Shown: positions 59,974-64,000 of the stretch, one piece after another
Layout: every line of letters begins with the position of its first letter
Numbering within the stretch: position 1 is the stretch's first letter
Source of the DNA: Puia dinghuensis
GTDB taxonomy: Bacteria > Bacteroidota > Bacteroidia > Chitinophagales > Chitinophagaceae
Assembly: GCF_014642875.1 (NCBI RefSeq)
Contig: NZ_BMJC01000001.1
Span: 415,335 to 479,334, forward strand
Length of the DNA: 64,000 nt
Direction: 5' to 3'
The notes under the pieces: generated by a model
The model's input: the letters and a program-made list of their open reading frames with translations, nothing else
Told to the model about the DNA's origin: nothing
The model's database searches: none
Made by a program: the position numbers and the translations under genes

Positions 59974-59976
59974 GGC

Positions 59977-60387
59977 ATGGCATATTGGCTCGTGAAATCA
60001 GAACCCTCGGTATATCCCTGGGAGCAACTGGAAAAAGATAAGGAAACCGTCTGGAGCGGGATCCGGAATTATGCGGCGCGACTTCATCTGCGGGGGATGA
60101 AGAAAGGGGAGGAGGTGTTGTATTACCATAGCAATGAAGGCATGGAGATCGTCGGGATTGCGAAGGTGGCCAGGGAGGCTTACCAGGATCCGACCACCGA
60201 TGATGAGCGCTGGGTGGCGGTAGACCTGGAGCCTTTTAAGCGGTTGAAGAATTCCGTTAGTCTTGATCAGATAAAGCAGGACAAGAAGCTGAAGGATATG
60301 GCCCTGGTGCGTATTGGTCGGTTGTCGGTGCAGCCGGTGACGGATAAGGAGTGGGCGGAGGTGATGGGGCTGGCGGGCGAGAAGTAG
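59977..60387 (+). CDS. EVE-domain protein
   Basis: A 136-residue protein starting MAYWLVKSEPSVYPWEQL, the standard start of bacterial EVE-domain proteins, followed by WSGIRNYAARLHLRGMKKGEEVLYYHSN and EIVGIAKVAREAYQDPT. EVE domains belong to the PUA superfamily and are thought to bind modified bases in nucleic acids. The single-domain bacterial form has no proven role. A TTG at 59971 extends the frame, but it lies in the -7 box, so the ATG at 59977 is correct. Appears monocistronic. Confidence 0.93.
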   Translation: MAYWLVKSEPSVYPWEQLEKDKETVWSGIRNYAARLHLRGMKKGEEVLYYHSNEGMEIVGIAKVAREAYQDPTTDDERWVAVDLEPFKRLKNSVSLDQIKQDKKLKDMALVRIGRLSVQPVTDKEWAEVMGLAGEK

Positions 60388-60450
60388 AGTACGGGCCGCC
60401 TGGCGATGGAGGCGACGCTGTTTTAACAATTTATTGGGAACCTTTTTAAT

Positions 60451-60494
60451 GGTCCCGGGAATCAATAGGTGATCCCGGGACCTTTTTCGTTTTT
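60451..60494 (+). terminator. Strong intrinsic terminator after the EVE gene
   Basis: GGTCCCGGGA (60451-60460) pairs perfectly with TCCCGGGACC (60473-60482) around a 12-base loop, then TTTTTCGTTTTT. It separates the EVE gene from the DUF4349 gene, whose open frame extends into it. Confidence 0.88.
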
Positions 60495-60522
60495 ATACCA
60501 ACACACCCAAAAATCAGTTAAA

Positions 60523-61410
60523 ATGAATCGTATTGTATACGCAGTGCCTGCGGCATTGCTGCTATCCCTATGCCTTGGCTGTAATAATGGAAGTATGAGG
60601 CCCGCTGAGGAAAAAGCGGCAAGTGCAGATTCCACTAAGGCATCTGTGGCCGTTATAAACGGTGATGAACAACCGAACATTGATAATGACGCGCCCAAGC
60701 AAACCGGCAATAAGGCAGTGGCCCTACCGGCCGCCAACCCGGATTGGGACAAGAAGATCGTCAAGACGGCCGATCTCAACCTGGAAGTAAAGGATTTCGG
60801 GCTGTTTACCCACCGGCTGCACGAGGCGGTGAGGCTGTCGGGTGGATATATTGCGCAGGAAGAGCAGACGCAATCGGTGACGGAGATCAGCAATAGCGTG
60901 ACGATCAAAGTCCCGGTGGCAAATTTCGACGATCTGCTGATGAAATTGCCGTCCGACAGCGAAAAGCTGGTAGATAAGAAGATCTCGTCGCAGGATGTGA
61001 CGATGGAAGTGGTGGACACAAAATCCCGCCTGGAGACCAAGAAGGAGGTGAGAGAACGATACCTCGAACTGTTGCGGCAGGCGCATACCATGAAAGATAT
61101 TCTGGCGGTGCAAAACGAGATCAACGATATCCAGGGGGAGATGGACCAGGCTTCGGGACGGATCGCCTGGCTGGGTCATTCGGCCGCCTACAGCACTATC
61201 AATCTCAAATTCTATCAAGTATTGGCGCCGGGCTTTCCCCAGGAGACTTCGCCTTCTTTTTTCCGTCAGCTGACTGATTCTTTTAGTGAAGGGTGGAAGG
61301 ATCTTAGTTCGCTGTTGCTGGGCCTTATGCGGTTGTGGCCGTTGTGGATCGGCGTTGGGTTTGGAGCGTACTGGCTGAGAAAGACCATGCGCGCTGCGAA
61401 GGTGAAGTAG
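60523..61410 (+). CDS. DUF4349 lipoprotein
   Basis: A 295-residue lipoprotein: signal MNRIVYAVPAALLLSLC with lipobox LGC, a disordered Ala/Asp-rich linker, then the DUF4349 domain with KKIVKTADLNLEVKDFGLFTHRLHEAV, a coiled coil (SRLETKKEVRERYLELLRQAHTMKDILAVQNEIN, in parts) and a C-terminal membrane span (LLLGLMRLWPLWIGVGFGAYW). Such proteins are envelope proteins of unknown role. The open frame starts at 60469 inside the terminator; the ATG at 60523 gives the lipoprotein signal. Confidence 0.85.
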   Translation: MNRIVYAVPAALLLSLCLGCNNGSMRPAEEKAASADSTKASVAVINGDEQPNIDNDAPKQTGNKAVALPAANPDWDKKIVKTADLNLEVKDFGLFTHRLHEAVRLSGGYIAQEEQTQSVTEISNSVTIKVPVANFDDLLMKLPSDSEKLVDKKISSQDVTMEVVDTKSRLETKKEVRERYLELLRQAHTMKDILAVQNEINDIQGEMDQASGRIAWLGHSAAYSTINLKFYQVLAPGFPQETSPSFFRQLTDSFSEGWKDLSSLLLGLMRLWPLWIGVGFGAYWLRKTMRAAKVK

Positions 61411-61434
61411 GAAGTTTTGAGTACCTTGCCATCT

Positions 61435-62130
61435 ATGTCAAAGCAAAAGATCGTGGTGCTGACAGGGGCCGGTGTCAGCGCTGAAAGTGGGCTGAAGACC
61501 TTCCGTGATTCCGACGGTCTATGGGAGGGGTATGATGTCACGGAGGTGGCCACGCCGCGGGCCTGGCGGAAAGACCCTAAACTGGTGCTGGAGTTCTATA
61601 ATATGCGGCGAAGGGATGTGCTGAAGGCGGAGCCGAATGCGGCGCATCTTGGGCTGGCGGCGCTGGAAAAGGATTTCGACGTGCATATCATCACCCAGAA
61701 TATCGACGATCTGCACGAGCGGGCGGGCAGCACAAAGGTGATGCACCTGCATGGCGAGATATTTAAGATGCGCAGCGAGCGGAACGAGAGCCTGGTGTAT
61801 GATATCCGCGAGGATATCCTGCTGGGCCATACCGCCGAAGACGGCGCCCAGTTGCGGCCGCATATCGTCTGGTTCGAAGAGCCGGTGCCGATGATCCAAC
61901 AGGCGGTGCCCCTGGTGCACAGCGCGGATATCTTTGTGGTCGTGGGTACTTCCCTGGTGGTGTACCCGGCGGCGGGGCTGGTCGATTTTGCGCGGCGGGG
62001 GATACCGAAATTCATCGTGGATAAGAAGATACCTTATACGTCGGGGTTGAACGATATCGTGGCGATCGAGCAGCCGGCGTCTACCGGCGTCAGTGAATTG
62101 CAGAAAAAGCTGGCCGAGCTGGTGGGATGA
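61435..62130 (+). CDS. cobB: NAD-dependent protein deacylase (sirtuin), zinc-less type
   Basis: A 231-residue sirtuin. NAD-binding GAGVSAESGLKTFRDSDGLWE, ITQNIDDLHERAGS and the catalytic His in VMHLHGEIF are all present; RPHIVWFEEPVP and VVVGTSLVVYPAAGLV follow. The tyrosine/arginine pair for acyl-lysine recognition may be in the YNMRRRD segment, which would suit desuccinylase activity. The four Cys of the usual structural zinc are absent: no Cys occurs between HLHGE and RPHIV. The frame reaches 61417 via TTG; the ATG at 61435 is used. Confidence 0.9.
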   Translation: MSKQKIVVLTGAGVSAESGLKTFRDSDGLWEGYDVTEVATPRAWRKDPKLVLEFYNMRRRDVLKAEPNAAHLGLAALEKDFDVHIITQNIDDLHERAGSTKVMHLHGEIFKMRSERNESLVYDIREDILLGHTAEDGAQLRPHIVWFEEPVPMIQQAVPLVHSADIFVVVGTSLVVYPAAGLVDFARRGIPKFIVDKKIPYTSGLNDIVAIEQPASTGVSELQKKLAELVG

Positions 62131-62142
62131 GATAGAAATCCC

Positions 62143-62150
62143 TATTTTTG
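62143..62150 (+). promoter_or_regulatory. -7 promoter box for the membrane-protein gene
   Basis: TATTTTTG matches TAnnTTTG 16 bases before a GTG at 62166. A TTG start at 62148 would lie inside this box. A CTGG at 62119-62122 is a poor -33 candidate. Confidence 0.4.
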
Positions 62151-62165
62151 GTCAAACTACTGACC

Positions 62166-62699
62166 GTGGAAACATATTCCGTTGGAGGCGCCGGCGCGCT
62201 TCAGATCGTTCTTTTATTTCCATTCCTGATCCTTGGCGTGCTATTCCTCCTTACGCAGCAAAATACCCTGAAAAGTGTAAAGGCAGAGAACCGGCTGATG
62301 CATCCCGGCCTGGTATGGCTGCAGCTGATCCCGCTGTTCGGGCAGTTGTGGCAATTCTTTGTCGTCAGCAAGATCGCCGGTTCTATCGACAAGGAGATGA
62401 GGTCCTGGCATAGTGAATCCATTTTTGGGGCAGATGCGGTTGTGGCCGAAGGAGGGGGCAAGCGGCCTACCCGCCGGATGGGGTTAGCTTATTGTATCCT
62501 GTATCTTTCTATGCCACTACTGATAATTTTGACTAATCTTTTTGGTGATTTTGCGCCAAATGGAATAGTTTTCCTTCTCTTCATGTTTACGCTGGGGGTA
62601 CTGATGTTGGGGACGGGGGTTTGCTGGATCATCTACTGGGTACAGCTGGCGCGTTATAAAAATAAGCTAAAGCGTGGCGGCGCTGCGATGGCGGGATAA
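62166..62699 (+). CDS. Small integral membrane protein, function unknown
   Basis: A 177-residue protein with about four hydrophobic spans: LQIVLLFPFLILGVLFLL, LVWLQLIPLFGQLWQFFVV, LAYCILYLSMPLLIILTNLFG and VFLLFMFTLGVLMLGTGVCWIIYW. Both termini are short; the C-terminus is basic (KNKLKRGG). It resembles DUF4328-like membrane proteins, but this is weak. The start is uncertain: no ATG exists before residue 45, and the GTG at 62166 is preferred because the TTG at 62148 overlaps the promoter box. The next gene starts 22 bases after its stop. Confidence 0.65.
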   Translation: METYSVGGAGALQIVLLFPFLILGVLFLLTQQNTLKSVKAENRLMHPGLVWLQLIPLFGQLWQFFVVSKIAGSIDKEMRSWHSESIFGADAVVAEGGGKRPTRRMGLAYCILYLSMPLLIILTNLFGDFAPNGIVFLLFMFTLGVLMLGTGVCWIIYWVQLARYKNKLKRGGAAMAG

Positions 62700-62721
62700 A
62701 AAAGCACTACTTTGCGCCGAA

Positions 62722-64000
62722 ATGACCGTATATAAGCGAATGCTGCTGATGGTTGGGCTGGCCCTGGCCGTCTCTGTCCTTAGAGTACATGCCCAGGAGG
62801 AGACCTCCGCCCCTGTCCTGCAGTTGCAAGATTACTGTAAACGAGATATCCCGACAGGGTACAGTCCCCGGCTCGGCGTGCTGACCCTGACACCCAAGGG
62901 CAATATCCATTACCTGTTTCCCCTCTATCACGGGTTGAAGGACGAGGAGAAGTTTCGCAAGCTTTATTCCGACAAGGGCTATTATGATGAGATGAGCCAG
63001 TATTTTGCGTTTGCCGGGGATTACCGGACAGCTTTGCAATACCTGGTGAAAGGCTATGACAGCATCGATGACGGCACCCGCCGGAAGATCTACCGGACGG
63101 CGGACAACCTCACTGGTATCGAACATGCCGATGCCCGACTCTATATCCATCTTGCGGCAAAGAACCGCCGGGTGGTGATGATCAACGAAGCATTTGCCAA
63201 GCCCCTGCACCGTGCCTTTACGCTTTCCCTGCTGGAGGATCTTTACCGGATGGGATTTCGTTATCTCGCGTTGGAAATGCTGAACAATTTCGCCAATCAG
63301 CGGCTGTCCAGCGTGGGGATGCATTCGGGATATTATGTCTGTGAGCCGGTGGCGGGTGAGCTGATGCGAAAGGCTATTGAACTGGGGTATACGTTGGTAT
63401 CCTATGAGGACACGGCCGCTTCGGTACACTCGGCCAATCAGCGGGATTCGGTGCAGGCGGCGAATCTAAATGAAATTTTGAAAAAAGATTCCACGGCAAA
63501 GATCCTTGTCCATGCATCATTTGCGCATATCAGCAAGAAGAAGGACCCGGATGGCCATGTCCCGATGGCGCTGGCCTTTTGGCGGCTCTCGGGTATCGAG
63601 CCACTGACCATCGACCAGACCGATATGACCGAGGAGAGTAATTTCGGGTATGGCCGGGTCATCTACCAGGCGTATACGACAAAATTCAAGATCAGCGGGC
63701 CTTCCATCGCACTGCTGAATAATGCCCCCGTGAATGTCACCGATAAGGACCTCTACGATCTTTGTGTCATCCATCCTCCGACCCAGTACCTGGACGGGCG
63801 GCCTACCTGGCTCAATCTTAACGGGACGCGGCAGCCCACCTATATCAAATCCCCTTCCAGCGCCGTCTTTTTGGTACAGGCGTATTACCAGCAGGAGATC
63901 GAAAACAACGACAATACGCCCTGGCAGCTGGTTCCGGCCGATCAGACCTATACGCCGGGTGGGCGGGATGGCATGGGGCGGGTGCGCTATCTGCTTTATC
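62722..64000 (+). CDS. Secreted protein with ChaN/EreA-like segment (C-terminus beyond window)
   Basis: The visible 426 codons start with a signal peptide (about 1-25, ending VHAQ). Residues 145-195 (RRVVMINEAFAKPLHRAFTLSLLEDLYRMGFRYLALE, in parts) resemble the GEaH-type catalytic segment of ChaN and erythromycin-esterase-like proteins, with Glu156 and His at about 161, and LGYTLVSYED is also of that type. The N-terminal 140 residues contain helical repeats around YRTALQYLVKGYDSID. Family assignment is tentative and no function is proposed. Cut by the window end. Confidence 0.6.
   Translation, partial: MTVYKRMLLMVGLALAVSVLRVHAQEETSAPVLQLQDYCKRDIPTGYSPRLGVLTLTPKGNIHYLFPLYHGLKDEEKFRKLYSDKGYYDEMSQYFAFAGDYRTALQYLVKGYDSIDDGTRRKIYRTADNLTGIEHADARLYIHLAAKNRRVVMINEAFAKPLHRAFTLSLLEDLYRMGFRYLALEMLNNFANQRLSSVGMHSGYYVCEPVAGELMRKAIELGYTLVSYEDTAASVHSANQRDSVQAANLNEILKKDSTAKILVHASFAHISKKKDPDGHVPMALAFWRLSGIEPLTIDQTDMTEESNFGYGRVIYQAYTTKFKISGPSIALLNNAPVNVTDKDLYDLCVIHPPTQYLDGRPTWLNLNGTRQPTYIKSPSSAVFLVQAYYQQEIENNDNTPWQLVPADQTYTPGGRDGMGRVRYLLY

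Noticed and set aside
1-64000. CRISPR array, insertion sequence or prophage
   Set aside because: No spaced direct repeats, transposase, integrase or phage structural genes were found on either strand.

Overview
The window comes from a GC-rich member of the Bacteroidota, most likely of the family Chitinophagaceae. The evidence is a SusC/SusD pair, a type IX secretion (T9SS) sorting domain, the bacillithiol enzyme BshC, the rpmB-rpmG-DUF4295-ftsY block, frequent TAnnTTTG promoter boxes of the Bacteroidota type, and several outer-membrane barrel and lipoprotein genes. Family placement is inference. No phage, insertion sequence, integron or CRISPR array is visible. Most of the window is ordinary chromosomal content with a few accessory islands.

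Layout. 1-897: 5' part of ppk1 (leftward, cut by the window edge). 1074-3023: secreted PQQ dehydrogenase. 3066-6696: ribosomal proteins L28 and L33, DUF4295, ftsY, a small barrel protein and rimO. 6777-10193: a three-gene trans-4-hydroxyproline catabolic operon lacking its oxidase. 10299-12476: bshC and gpmA, tail to tail with overlapping 3' ends. 12477-12815: a gene-free gap with an orphan terminator. 12816-16632: an L,D-transpeptidase-like protein, then two membrane genes with paired SPPH and HLHP motifs. 16664-20968: LytTR regulator and LytS-type kinase divergent from a TonB-receptor-like barrel. 21113-25237: peptidase E, a methyltransferase, a MORN/TPR protein and a lipoprotein.

25238-38372 is the main accessory island. 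It starts with a relic of a PLP-dependent (MocR-type) regulator. Next is an unusual one-component regulator: signal peptide, periplasmic LamG-like and kelch regions, one membrane span, and a cytoplasmic SARP-like winged helix with a TPR-like tail. A polysaccharide-utilisation-type operon follows directly: SusC, SusD, DUF3823 lipoprotein, a secreted glycosidase-like protein of unrecognised family, a Tat-exported Gfo/Idh/MocA oxidoreductase and a cytochrome c. The reading is that the regulator senses a glycan outside the inner membrane and switches on the operon without a phosphorelay.

38523-42907: a T9SS-exported repeat protein, an HxlR regulator divergent from a quinone oxidoreductase, and tRNA-Pro(GGG). 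43235-53182: DUF6089 protein, UbiD-type decarboxylase, TraB/GumN protein, ndk, an NrnA-like phosphoesterase, an FKBP lipoprotein, folP, a tandem DUF1599 protein, a DoxX/thioredoxin-like protein and an isolated OppB-type permease. 53194-59741: DUF721, a small membrane-anchored protein, recF, an M28 peptidase, pdhA, a TPR protein, ribH and a LutA-like protein. 59742-64000: a structured gap with an orphan leftward terminator, an EVE-domain protein, a DUF4349 lipoprotein, a zinc-less sirtuin, a membrane protein and a truncated secreted protein.

Coordinates and translations were read by eye. Family assignments rest on recognised motifs, not on database searches.
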